This document shows positions 12,781 through 25,460 of a DNA stretch of 64,000 nt, piece by piece; positions within the stretch are counted from its first letter, which is position 1; each line of letters opens with the position of its first letter. The notes under the pieces are model-generated. The model searched no databases and was not told the DNA's origin. It saw nothing but the letters and a program-made list of their open reading frames with translations. The position numbers and the translations under genes were made by a program. Source of the DNA: Nageia nagi (lineage: Eukaryota > Pinophyta). The DNA is taken from NCBI GenBank assembly GCA_050084985.1, contig JBITNC010000001.1:115754001-115818000 (forward strand). Direction: 5' to 3'.

Positions 12781-13844
12781 AAAACAACACTACCTTATAA
12801 TAAATTATTAGTTTTGTATGATATTTCATTTACTAGGACCTAGAAATATGAACAAGACTTGTAAATACCTTAAACAATACCAAGCCATGATGAATGGCAC
12901 ATATAATATAAGACTCTTCATAAAAGACTAAGCATATACAACTTACACTAAAGACTAGATCTATACAAGTATTTACAAATGAAAAAGAAAAATGAATAAG
13001 AAGCAAGAATTATAGAAGGGGTTTTGTTGGGAAAAGGAGTGAATGAATGAAAGAATATTACCCCTTACAGTATAATTCTATAACAATAACAATTACAAAG
13101 GTAGAAGATTATAGATGATAAACTCAAGCAATATCATGTTTAGTTACTTTTTTTATCATATAATCATATTTTATTTGTTCTCTATAGTTGTATTAGGATC
13201 TAGATGGTCATATCATTATCATTTTTATAAGGTTTATGAAAAATAAAAAATTCATTAAAACATATTCATTTATGAATTTTTGTGAACTACATCTATGACT
13301 TAACAACATACAATTGGCAATATCATGATACAAAAAATAATTACAACCTTGTGCAAGGATGGTGTTACAGAAAACCTTTTTCTATACATACAATTTGAAT
13401 ATGAACAAAAGATAACTAGGGAATTCTATTCACAACTCATAGTGCCAAGGTTTCTATTTACTTAGTATTCACTTTCAAATTAAATTATTTCAATTCAAAT
13501 TTATATTTCTTTAAAAAGTCTTGTACTATAAATGCTAATATATTTCATAACTTTTTGCAAGTGACCTTTGTAGGCCAACAACAACTTATTTTTGATTTCA
13601 TAAATAATTTCAACTCTTGATATGTAAATATATTTCCAAATTTAACTATGTTATATATATCTACTTTTGAATATTTGCATGTTATATGATTTCCTATTAT
13701 CAATATTTTAATTTGTATTCCCAGTGTTGACTATTGTAAAGGTAAAGGAAGATGTAACCATTCAAACCTGAGAGTGAACTACTATTTCCATGTGGAAATG
13801 AGTTGCAATTGACACATTGATAGAGTCCTAATGGGTAAGTGGAC

Positions 13845-14170
13845 TCGAATGTTCACCTCCTCTTACAATCTTTATTTATCCTTGATGGGTCTTATTACAT
13901 CTTGGTAGGTATTGTTGAAACTAAGATGCTTATGGAACTTATCACTCACTAATTTCTCTTGAAACATGTGACATCATCACTTAAAATTAATGGGGTTTGT
14001 TAAGTACAAAGTTATGGACATCTCTTACCATGAAACCCTTATGGACCATCCATGGATAAACTTGTCTACTATGTACAATAAGGCTAGAAAATAACCCCCA
14101 AACTATACAAGGCAAAAACCTAAGTAATTAGACTCAAGATATGCCCTTGAATAATTTAGACAAATAAATA
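13845..14170. repeat. Direct repeat family R12, partial copy C
   Basis: Starts GTTCACCTCCTCTTACAATC and follows copy A to the 'AACCTAAGTAATTAGACT' landmark, but skips the middle third present in copies A and D. It directly precedes copy D. Confidence 0.7.
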
Positions 14171-14182
14171 GATTAAATGGAC

Positions 14183-14880
14183 TCAGATGTTCACCTTCTC
14201 TTATAGTCTTTATTTATCCTTAGTGGGTCTTGTTACACCTTGGTGGGTATTGAAACCTAATATGCTTGTGGAACTTATCACCCACTAATTTCTCTTAAAA
14301 AATATGATTTTATCACTCAAAATTGGTAGGGTTTGTTGAATATAGAGTTATGAACATCTCCCACCATAAAGCCTATTTAACCACCTACTGATGAAGTTTT
14401 TTAATGCTCACTAAAATTTGCCAAGGAGTATGACATCATCACTAAAATTTCATAGGTTCTACTTCACTTGACTCTTACAACAATGCCCGCTACATTACTT
14501 AACCATAAATTAACACTTATATATAAGGCTCTAAAATAATACTTGAACTACGCTAGACCAAAACATAAGTAATTTGACTCACAACAAGGCCCAAACATGA
14601 ATTAAACAAGTACACAAACTCTATGCAATACTTCCCAAAAATGAATTATAAACTTCATCACTCAAAACGAGTAGGGTCTATTTTGGGTCTATTAAATCTA
14701 GAGATAGGGATCATACATAATTTAGGTAAACAAATAGACTATATACAATAATGCCTAAAAATAAGACTCAAACTAAACCTAGATAAATCCTGAAAATAAC
14801 TTAGATGATTTTACAAAATGGATACTCTTTAGCATATGTCTTATACATATCTATCGAACATGATATACTCTTCAAGCAGG
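14183..14880. repeat. Direct repeat family R12, copy D
   Basis: Same order of landmarks as copy A, starting GTTCACCTTCTCTTATAGTC. Copies A and D are about 2.2 kb apart in direct orientation. No gene recognised between them (12781-13844 is AT-rich filler). Confidence 0.75.
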
Positions 14881-17800
14881 GTATATCCTTCAAGAACTAA
14901 AATACAAAACAATTACCACTACTTATATAGTTTTAATTGGATAATCATGGCATCATATGCAACTATCAGACATCTTCTCAAAAAAAAAATATATGGACAC
15001 TTTAAATGTGTATAATGTCTTCAAAATTCATAGCCAAAAATAAACTATAGTGTACCCATTGCACAAGGTTGTAATAGCTAGTGTTAATGTTTATGCGTAA
15101 TGAGTATTTTCTCTCACCAATATTATCATTATCGATCATTGACAACTCTTCCTAAGAATTCAAACTACCTTTTTATCCTTTTATTTTTTGAATAAAATTA
15201 TATTACATGTAATGAAAGTTGGGAAGGTACATGAATATTTGAGAAAAGGTAGTATCAATTTCTAAACAATTTGATCTGATATAATACAATTTCTACGAGT
15301 CACAATTATTTTACATATGTAATAAATAAATAATTAATTATTGTATTTTAGAGTTTTATATAGTTTATGAACAATATGTAATATTATTTATTGTTATAGT
15401 AAAATTTAAATATTTTTAAATTTTACTATCTGAATTTTGGTGTGTTTAAGTATCTTTATTTTATTATAAATTTTCTTTTGTATATTTTTACTTTTTTGAA
15501 TTAAAACTTTAGTTAAATTTTATATCCATAATGGTATAAAAATAATTTCAACAAATTAATCCTATGTCTCATATTATTTTAAAAAAAAATCACATATTTT
15601 TATAAAGTTTACTGATATCAAATAGAAATTATTCTTCGTGAGATAATTATCCAAGTTCAAAATTCGTTTACATAATTAAACTTCAGTATCTTCTTAGCAA
15701 CAACTATTTCTATAACCATTACAACCATAAACACTTTTTGTTCCCTCAAAGTTTTCATAAAATTCTAATTGCAATCAGGCTTGGAATTTCGTGAAAATCT
15801 TGCCTGTCAATATAATAATTTATTTACTCTTTGTTTAAAGTAGTAAACTGTTATTTTTTAATACAAAATTAAGATTCGTAATTTTTTAAATTATTAAATT
15901 TAAATTTAAAATAAAAATAATTTTATTATTAAAATAATCAAAATAAAAATATAATTTTTGATACAATATTTATAAAATAATAGATTAAAAAATATAATAT
16001 TTAATTTTTTTTCCTTAGAATAGTTAAATTATATTCTTATACAATTTATGTAAAATTATTAAAAAATAAAAAATAGAAATCAAATTTATCTATATTACTA
16101 TATATTTTACCATAATTCATATATATATTGTTATTTTAAGTGAAAATCAAAATTGAGATTTAACATTTTTAGAGGGCATCAAATATGATGTTTAAATTTC
16201 AAAAAGTTAAAAGAATTCACATCAAAAATGTTTATTTTCAAATTCTAAGATTGATTGAAACATATCAATTCAAAAATGTTCAAACTTGTAAAAATTGAAA
16301 GTATACATTCAAATCCTAGTTAACTATCCAATCCTTTTTTCTATTACAATAGGTAAATTTGAATTAATAAAAAATGTTGAAGTTTTGAAAAAGCTTAGAA
16401 AACCTTTAAATAAGAACATTTATTATTTAAACTCAATAGTAAACTTTTAAATTTAATTTAATATTTAATGCTTACCTTCCAAAATAAAATAATACTTTTA
16501 AAATCCCACTAAGAATTACATAGCTATTAGAGCTTTAAAAGCATATTTAAAACATACTTCGAGATTAAACATATCCTCCAAAAATTTAAAATTTAAATTT
16601 TTAAATACAAAATACATTACCTCCCATTTTTGGATTTGAATTTTAAAATCAAGCTCTATTTGCCTAATTCATACGGTTTTGAGCGTAATCCATCCATCCT
16701 TATTGGTATGGATTTTTCGTAGTTCGTTGTTGGATTGTATAGTTCTTTGATTTTTCACACTCACCTAAAGTTATTATTTTCAGTTGTTCTTTTGCTCCAT
16801 GCTTCAACATACATGGGTGATGTCCATCGCCTTTTGTGGAGATGTGCTTGTGAATAGTTGTTTGTTTCTATTTTTCTACATTTGTTCAACTTTCCTCATG
16901 AGTTTCATTTTACCATTCAATGCTTCATTTTTACTATTCAATGTTTCATTTTACGAATAGTGATTGTATTCTACTACATAGGTGTCTTCTTTGTGGGCCA
17001 TTACACTATCTTTCTCTTTTGTATTTGTTTGACCTTATTCCTCCTCATGAGTTTCATGTTCATATCTAATGTCTTTTTTTATGATGCCTTGTAATTTCAG
17101 ATAATTGTTCTCATGTATCCAAGTTGTTGGCAATTGAAACATTTGAGAGAGTACCTCTCACACTCTATATCCTTAACATGGGTTCTTCGACTTGAAGATA
17201 AAATGATAGAATTAAAGAATCAAAATTCTTCATCTAATAACAATTATGGAGTATGGTGTATTTCCACATTCTCTTTGGTAGACTTATATAATCATATTAA
17301 CTATTTTTATTTTAAAATAAATCCATTACCTTGAAAAATAGGGATGTATCTACATCTATTTCATTTCACTAGTTTAAAGTTTTGATTATTCATAAGTAAA
17401 GAGCATCCCATACCTCATATATTGTTATTATATAATGATTACATATTGCTTCTGGTGACCTCTAGCAAATTGTTTTTTAGAAACTTCAAATGCAATGAAA
17501 AATTTGACTTACTAAGCTATATTCCAATATAAAAAGATTAATGAACATATTTTTTTAACAAAATATTATAAATTTATATATTCCAATTTCTTACCCTACC
17601 ATTTTTGGCTAGATACAAAATACACTTTTTCTTTTTCTTTTATTTTTCCAAGATATCTTTGTTCCATGCTTTTTAACTTGTACCTTATTTGTATCTATAA
17701 AGGGTTTATTCCATTAGAGTCCATTGCTCCCTATTGTACCTCTTTTTATATTCCATTTTTGAAATTGCTTCTATAGTTGTGCTTAAATATTTTATTCTAT

Positions 17801-20019
17801 TATCTCTGACAAATTTTCTTATCATAATCCCCCCAATTTTTTTCCATTGGTCTAAATTCCTCCTTAAATATTTGATTTTTATGTGTCCAACTATAATTTT
17901 TACTAAATAAAGCCCAATATGAGCTTTGAAGTTAATCTAATTAATTTTTACATGAAAATATTATATAACCAATAATCCTTAAAAACAAATTCATTGAGAG
18001 GAAACAATTATTTTCCATTAAACATGAAGTAACACCAATTCTTGAGTTTTCTTGCCTACATGAATTAATTTTTCATAGAAATTTCCATGTTATTTTGGAT
18101 CTAAAATTTTCTTTTCCTTAAATATATAATGAAGCTTACATATGTGAAAAGATTTTCTAGAAGTCAACCAATTGAAATATTTTTCTTCAAATAAAAATAA
18201 TGTTGATTTATTTTATAAGAAGACCAACAAAATGGACTTCAATCACAAAACAAAAATTTAATATAATGAAAGAATCCTACAAAATAATATTCTTCTCATT
18301 CCTAAATTCACACTACGTCTCCAAGAGAATACAATCCATCATATAGAAATCAAAAACTAAAGAAATCCTTAAAATGTCTATTTTTTAAAAAATAGAAATG
18401 AGTGGGAATTAGCTCAAATTTGGTGTACCCATACCTCTTACAATAATAAATGTTAATTTAAAATATCATGATTCAATTTAATGTAGAACAAAATATATTA
18501 AAACTCTAACATGTAAAAAAGCCTAAAAAATTAGTAACATAAAGAAAAAGCTAATCTCAACATGTTAGACGGAACAGTTAGGTCCCAAAAATATGATTTT
18601 TGGAGGATGAGATCAATTAAAGATTTTCTTGACGCACAACACACATGCTGAATCAGGTGTTAAATTTCAAGGTAAATGGACAAAACTATCAGAAGTTATG
18701 GCTCTAGCAATGTACATTAATCTCTAGGAAAAAAAAAGCATTGACAACAGTTGACAAGATATAGGGTTTCATCTTATAAGGAAAATTTTGTAGTACCTCT
18801 TTTCAATTTATTTTTTGTTTATTTACCTCAATAAAAACTCAAGAAAATAATAATAGTTCAATATTATGTTGTATTATGTTTATTATTTTTAAAAACCTAC
18901 ATTGAGATGCAAGTGATCATAGTGTTTCTTCAAGGTTTCATGTTTTGATCAAATGATGCTCTTGAAATTCCTGCTTTAGCAGACTTTCCCTTTGTATATT
19001 TTCAAGATTTTTATGTGTTTCTTTTTTAATTAATAGAATTTTAAAAAAACATCATTGTTCTCTAAGGTAATACAAGTTACAACCATGCAATAGTTTTATA
19101 AATATGTACACTTCTACTAAAACATATTCTTATGTTAATATTACAAGTAAGAAATATTTTTTATTAATTGATGCTCAAAATTTTCTTGAGATTCAAGTAA
19201 CATTTAGGATGAAAAGAGTATAAAATAAATAATGGCAAGATGTTGCTAAAACAATTCCAAATTTGTAACACATTGATATATAAAAAATCTCCTTTTACTT
19301 TATAAAATAACCTTATTTTGTCTCTTCGAAAAGAAAGATTTATTGTTTAAAAATAATGTACATGAAAGTGTTTTGCACATTCCTCATCAAATAGATAAAA
19401 ATTTGAAAAAATAACAAGAAAGAATTCCAAATTTTTATCAATAATTCAAATATATTTACTCCATTTATGTAATTCTTCTAAAATCTATCAAAACATCAAC
19501 AAATCTCCTAAAAAAAAAAAAAAATTCAATACACTACAAAAATTTATAAAAAAAAATTTATCTATCGTATCTCTATGATAACTATCTTATATTACTATCA
19601 ATTAAAATATATAATCAACCATATGAATTCAATATTCAACCAAATAATCTTTCAATACTTTGTAATAATAAAAGGAAGTTACTAATATACTTAATTTCCA
19701 TTTCAAAATTATTTATTATTTTATCGACAAACTTTGCCATACATTGTTGCAACATATAACTTCCAAACATCATCTAATATACCATACCACACATCTCCTA
19801 CCACATTACCATGAATGACCCTGAGCGTCTATTTCTCCTCATGCCCTTCTTGAATGACCATAACAATTGAACAGCAAATTCGAATAATTGGACAGTCGTA
19901 GCAGTTTCTTGAAGAAACAAATTAAAAAGGAATTAACATACAATTGCGAGGGAATTTAGGTATAGAAGATGTTTCATGGCAAGAGCCCGTAGACGTTACT
20001 GTACATTCCAGCGCGATAT
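14881..20019. other. Intergenic, AT-rich, no supported gene
   Basis: 15300-16100 is extremely AT-rich low-complexity sequence. 16640-17340 is slightly less AT-rich and has open frames of 73-78 codons (16858-17094, 17113-17334), but neither resembles a known family. I see no transposon termini. Confidence 0.5.
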
Positions 20020-21217
20020 TCAGATATGACCCAACAGCGTCCAGATCTGCGTCAACAGTTTTCCACCAAAAGTTAGCCGCTCTGTATGGAACTCAAGTTT
20101 GTTAAATGCAGCAATGTAAAAGACCGTGCAACACCAGTTTTGTGCTAACAGTTTCCATCGATCTTCGACTTTTAGCTCTTGAAGCTGGCGCATTGGCGTT
20201 CCCCACGTAGTGGAATACGTGAGAGACTTGGAGAACAACATATCATAAATAAATTTTAGTTCTCTCCATTAGTTTAAACATTATCTCAGGCTGCTTTATC
20301 TCATGGAAGTAGAGATGCACATACCTTCGCTTGTACATTTTGAACAACGCATAAGCCATGCAGAGCACATAATTGTCAGTGAACTGCTTCCCCTCGTACT
20401 CCCACACATCTTGAACGGTGACTGCGCCTGTCGCGGACAAGGATTCATTAGACCATTCAAAATCTCCGCGGCTGAACTTATCAAACCATCGTTCCTCTCC
20501 CATAACAAGGAAGTTACATATTTCTTCAAATATTTCCGATACTTGAATTGCATTTGTGTCTTGAGAATCGAATTTCTCGTCCAACTTATGTTCATCTCTC
20601 ATGTATTCAAAAATTGGTTGATTAGAATGAACAATCTTGGAGTAATAAGCCAATCTCAACGCCATGATTCTCTCTGCGTATTTGGTAGCTCCTGAAATCA
20701 ACACAATAATGGCGGCAGCAAAAAGAAGCCAATGCCCTTTCTCTCTCTGGAGTTGGATTGCAGAAAAAATGACATAGGTTGTCAACCCACTCTGATAGAT
20801 CATATTGAATAGGTGTCTTTTCCATAGTTCATTATCAGGTGTGGAATAAGCTGTCATGGTATCGGGTTCTCCCAAATGAAGAAGCAAGAGAGGAGCATAC
20901 AAAATTGCAGTTGAATACGAATGAAGCATTGTACCAAATGCATAGGTAGCCACGCCATCGGCCGACATGGAGGCTAACCACACTGACAGGGTCAAACATT
21001 TTTTTGAACTCTGAAATCTGGTTGCACCGCCTAAAGCAAGAAGCAGTTGCAGCGTCATATTGACTACAACCAGAACGCTAATCAACCAATTTTGCTCAAT
21101 TGCAAAGGGAAATCTAACTACTCGCTGCCATCATGACTTTCTTGCTGTTTCGAACCTGTGAAACGCAACGGACGCCCCATAGATGCAGGCAACCAATGTA
21201 ACTCTTGCAAATATCAT
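20020..21217 (-). pseudogene. DUF4220/DUF594 family membrane protein, disrupted gene
   Basis: The minus strand from ATG 21217 reads a hydrophobic start (MIFARVTLVACIYGASVAF), an in-frame TGA at about 21132, then the DUF4220 core: FQSSKKCLTLSVWLASMSAD, GVATYAFGTMLHS, the hallmark APLLLLHLGEPDTMTAYS, DNELWKRHLF, a membrane segment (LLFAAAIIVLISGATKYAER) and an acidic region. Near 20252 the frame shifts by one base: the reading stops after MERTKIYL, while the next frame continues KFIYDMLFSKS, matching the family's '..l.YDvLyTKa'. It then jumps to a DUF594-like tail, QELKVEDRWKLLAQNW ... FGGKLLTQIWTLLGHI, ending at 20020. The total of about 400 codons is well short of the usual 600-750 because the segment between YDMLFSK and QELKVEDRW is missing. 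That segment survives in the copy at 55.9 kb. Function of the family is unknown. The gene is GC-richer than its surroundings, so decay is fairly recent. A sequencing error at one of the lesions cannot be excluded. Confidence 0.85.
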
Positions 21218-24200
21218 AGGCTATCCTAAAAAGTATATACCATTTTGAAGTTGAAGTAAATGAGTGTTGAAATCATTAAAATGTGGAGTTTTTTTCAATG
21301 TGAACATGGCGGATACATATAAGTCATGCAAGAGACAGAGACACATGGGTCGATGCAAGTCTTTCATGGCCTTTTGTAGAAAATTGAAGCAGGTGCAGGT
21401 GCATCTTAGGTGTAGGCAACTTCTTGCAAACATCGTTATGGATAAGATCGGACCAGATGATTAGCAACTTCCTACAATAATAATTTCTAAGTTTTAGATG
21501 ATTTGACTAAATACAAAAAAATGAAAGTCTTTACCGACTTCGATGGAAAAAAATATCTTCATGATGATTTCCAATAAAAAACAGAAAGTCATCCTGACAT
21601 TGACATTCCTCTAATAACAACAATTAGCTAATTAGCTAATTACAAAAGAATAGAAAGAGCAAGGTGCTTACCGCTTACTTTAAAATTCGTTTCTTTCTAG
21701 CCAGGTGGCTGAGTCCACGGATGCTTGAATTTTGACGAAAGTGAAGGATTGGACTCGATCCTTGAATTCCCTATTACCAGGAAATTCTTCGGAACAAATA
21801 TTGTGTTCTTTGTTGACGAGAAGCTTACAAGCATTCGCGCGTTACGATGTAACGTTTCCGAGTGATCTGTATTTTCTGTCATGTTGACAAAGTTTGAAAT
21901 TTATATGTTTTAATACACTTAAATTCAAAAAAATAATAATTTTTTTGGTTAAGAAAAATTTGTTTGATAAAATCTAGTTATTTACATAATGTAAAATGTA
22001 ATTAAATGGAAATGAAGTACATAATGATAAAGAAATAAGCATGTAATAGATTGCGAAATGAAGATAATTAAAATGTTGAATTACATTGTAATTAATATAG
22101 TTTTGTACATAATTTGGAAGTGTAATTAAATAGTAAGCAAGTACATACTAAGAAATAGTTTGCCTCAATATATCGTAGTTTGATAATGACTTAATATATT
22201 TACATTTTTAGAAATGAAAATGAACATGTAATAGAAAAATAAGTATTTGTTGGTTTTCAAGTATATTAGAGATAATTGGAAACGAAATTTGTTTTAAAAT
22301 ATGAAAAAGAAATGAATAAGATTTTTGAAATGATTTTTTTAATTATGTAAACTATGAATTTTTGAATATAGAATAAATAAAATGTATAGAAATTGAATTG
22401 TTACCTTGGAACCAAGTGTTTTGACGAGAAGCCATCATTTCTCTTTTGTTCATCCTCAAACTCTATGTATGATATGAATAGTTATTTTGTTACTCCATTC
22501 TTGCAAAAGATTGTACTTGTTTTATTGTAATAATATTATGCTAGATTAGGTTTGTCAAGTTGTATATACAGTTCTGCAAAATTCATCCATAAACAAGTTT
22601 GAAGATTTTTTTTTGGTTTTTCATATTTTTAGATATGTAAAATGAGATATTGGAATATTAAATTTTGTATTTGTAAATTGAAATATTATAATAATTGTAA
22701 GAAATTGTGGTAGTTGATCCAGACCTCCAAATGGAATGTGACTATTACTTAGATATGCTTCATGCAACCTAAGTCTATGAGTTGTAGAAATTTAATTCCA
22801 ATGAAACTCATATCATCTATTATAATGTATTATATGGAGTAAATTTTTTCTTGGAAGTTACAAGTGATTTTTCGATGAGAGGGATCATTTTCTAATTAGT
22901 AATCAAAGTGCAAAGTAAATTGCTAAAGCACCATCTATTGGTGCAAGAAGTAGCAATATGGATTTTTCATTTGGATCCAAATTATAAAGTAATTATTTGA
23001 TTAGGTAAGATTTTCCTATACCTGTAATGATCATTCTAAGTGGTGGTTGAAAATGAGTTTAAGTAAGATGTGATTTCACTATATCAAAAATCCTTTTTTG
23101 TTAAATAGATAACCCATCAAAGGAATTTATGATGGGAAATGATAGAATTTGAAATATATGATGATTATCGTTAATAAATTAATAACCAATTTTTTATTAT
23201 TATGGATTCAATAAATATCTTCCCCAATTGTAGTTAATATTTAGGTCCTATCTATCAAACATGTCAAATTCATTTAACTGCATAGTATGGCTTAGGTGTA
23301 TAGAGAAAAAAACTTACCATTTGGTATAGCTATTTTAGTTGAAGTCCATTTTTGAAAGGATAATGAGTTGATGCTATTCTTTTTAACTAGTTCCATTGAT
23401 GTATGATGTGCATGCCATGGAGTGTAATAATTTTAAAATCTCTTCCATTTTGTTATAATATCATTCTTGTTAGTGCTAAAATCATTTTGAATGTTATGCA
23501 ATATAGAATATAGAAGCAACTCTATCAAATAGAAAACATGATAATAAATTTCATCCTATGAGGGGATGGTTGTAAACCTTGGGGAGACACTAATAATTGT
23601 AGCTTTAGAACATTATTTCCATGGTGTAGATTATTTAAATGTCCAACTTCTAGTGAATTCAATAAGTGACATATGCAGGTTGGGTCATATAGACATAAAT
23701 GAAGGTTATGGAAGATGAAGGAGAAGTATTCAAGAGTGATATAAGTTCAAGGTTTTTTTATTAACATTTAAAGAAAAGAATACTCTATTGCATATGGTCA
23801 ATGATAGTTTTAGTAGAAGGTGGTATATTTCTTGGGAAAATATATCATGTTTGATAACTTCATTCACTTTAATTTTGACATAGAAAAAGGATTTACTGAT
23901 TTCCTTTTTCTAGAACACCAAGCACACACAAAATATCCTCTAAGTGTGATCCCTAATGATGTTAGGTTATACATATTCCATTTGAACCATTCACTATATT
24001 CTTCTTAAATCATTCTAAAACTAATAGATAATTTTTCAAATTCCATTCAAATTGAAACATTTATTAGAAAATTAAATAAATCTCTATAGTTTAACAACTA
24101 ACACTTAATCTATTATAATTTACATAACAACCATATCTATTAGTTTCATCTATGTAGAACCATTTATAATCTAAGTCAATTTTGAGTACTTTACATTGTG

Positions 24201-24843
24201 AATACACATTATACATAGTCTTTGTATTTCCCTTTATACACACCTCATAAATCATTCAAAAAAAAATTATGATGGGCAAGGAACCCGAGGTTCCATACAA
24301 AAGATGACAATTTTTTGAATTTGTTCTTAAAATAGTGACTATACTCCTCAATATTATTTATTATGTCATTGACATATAATGAAGGTTTTATTTTTGTTTC
24401 ACATATCTTATACCATAATAAAATATTTGATTTTCTATTGGTGATATCCATGTTTAAGATACTACAATTTACTTTCAAAAGTACTAAAGAATAATGACTA
24501 TTGTTAACTTATAAGTTAATAATTATAATACTAAAATGTAAGTATGTAGTATTAGTAAAAATACTCTATCACACAATAATAATTCCAAATTGGAAAACAT
24601 ATTTGTAAAAATAAATATTTATTATAAATATTATCTTGTTGTAATCATAAGACATTAATTATGTATTTGCACCTAGAGAAATTATAATGTAATAAAATAT
24701 TTTTTATATTCTTCACAAGAAAGAATATTGCATTCAATCAAATAAAAGTTAAAGTAAATAATAAGATAAATGCTAAGCTATATTATTATAAAACAAAATA
24801 ATAGACACATAAGAAACATTTTATTATTCAAATAGAAATTGTT
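21218..24843. other. Upstream flank of the DUF4220 gene and AT-rich intergenic DNA
   Basis: 21218-21900 is GC-richer and lies upstream of the minus-strand DUF4220 gene, so it may hold its 5' region. It includes the dispersed segment at 21700-21836. The 62-77 codon open frames at 21221-21433, 23820-24008 and 24245-24478 resemble nothing known. The rest is AT-rich. Confidence 0.45.
21700..21836. repeat. Dispersed segment, copy 2 (partner at 7288-7436)
   Basis: The less mutated copy: GGCTGAGTCCACGGATGC, GATCCTTGAATTCCCT and GACGAGAAGCTTACAAGCAT. Open in more than one minus-strand frame. No family recognised. Confidence 0.55.
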
Positions 24844-25460
24844 GTGTCCAATCAAATAAAAAAACATTATACACAATAATTACAAATGAAATTAAATAAT
24901 AATATATTCATTGAAACTATTCAATAAAAATAAGTTAATATCTATTTCAAAGTATGCTATTGCATTATCATTTTTTAAAATATATGGTATGATAATATCT
25001 ATTTCAATAAAAATAAGTTAATATCTATTTCAATAAAAATGTATATTCGATAATTGAAATAATTGATTAGTTAGAAGATATGGTATGATAGTATGCAACA
25101 TTAGTACAATGATCTTATTTTTCTTCTCAATGGTAATGAAAATATTGGTAAAATATTGTATTCAATCAAATAGAAAATATTATACACAATAATTACAAAT
25201 GAAATTAAATAATAATACATTCACTAAAACTATTCAATAAAAATAAGTTAATATCTATTTCAAAGTATGTTATTGCATTATCATTTTTTAAAATATATGG
25301 TATGATAATATATATTTCAATAAAATAAGTTAATATCTATTTCAATAAAAATTTATATTAGATATTTGAAATAATTGATTAGTTAGAAGATATGGTATGG
25401 CAGTATGCAACATTACTATAATGATCTTCTTTTTCTTATTAATGACATAAAAATATTGCT
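24844..25460. repeat. Tandem duplication, two units of ~313 bp
   Basis: CACAATAATTACAAATGAAA begins at 24872 and again at 25185. The units continue in parallel through TTCAATAAAAATAAGTTAAT (itself repeated inside each unit) and GATTAGTTAGAAGATATGGT. High similarity suggests a fairly young duplication. No coding content. Confidence 0.85.

Noticed and set aside
11962-14880. Calling copies A and D the two LTRs of one retrotransposon
   Set aside because: No primer-binding site, polypurine tract, gag/pol remains or clear TG...CA edges between or at the copies, and a third partial copy abuts D.
16858-17334. Two consecutive plus-strand open frames (78 and 73 codons)
   Set aside because: Phe-rich low-complexity translation and no recognisable domain or splice structure.
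19532-19545. CACTACAAAAA, a typical CACTA terminus word
   Set aside because: No complementary TTTTTGTAGTG partner with a 3-bp duplication was found, and the site lies in poly-A/T-rich sequence.
20296-20695. Open frames on other strands and frames over the DUF4220 gene
   Set aside because: Shadows of the real reading frame: no family resemblance, and the DUF4220 frame explains the conservation.
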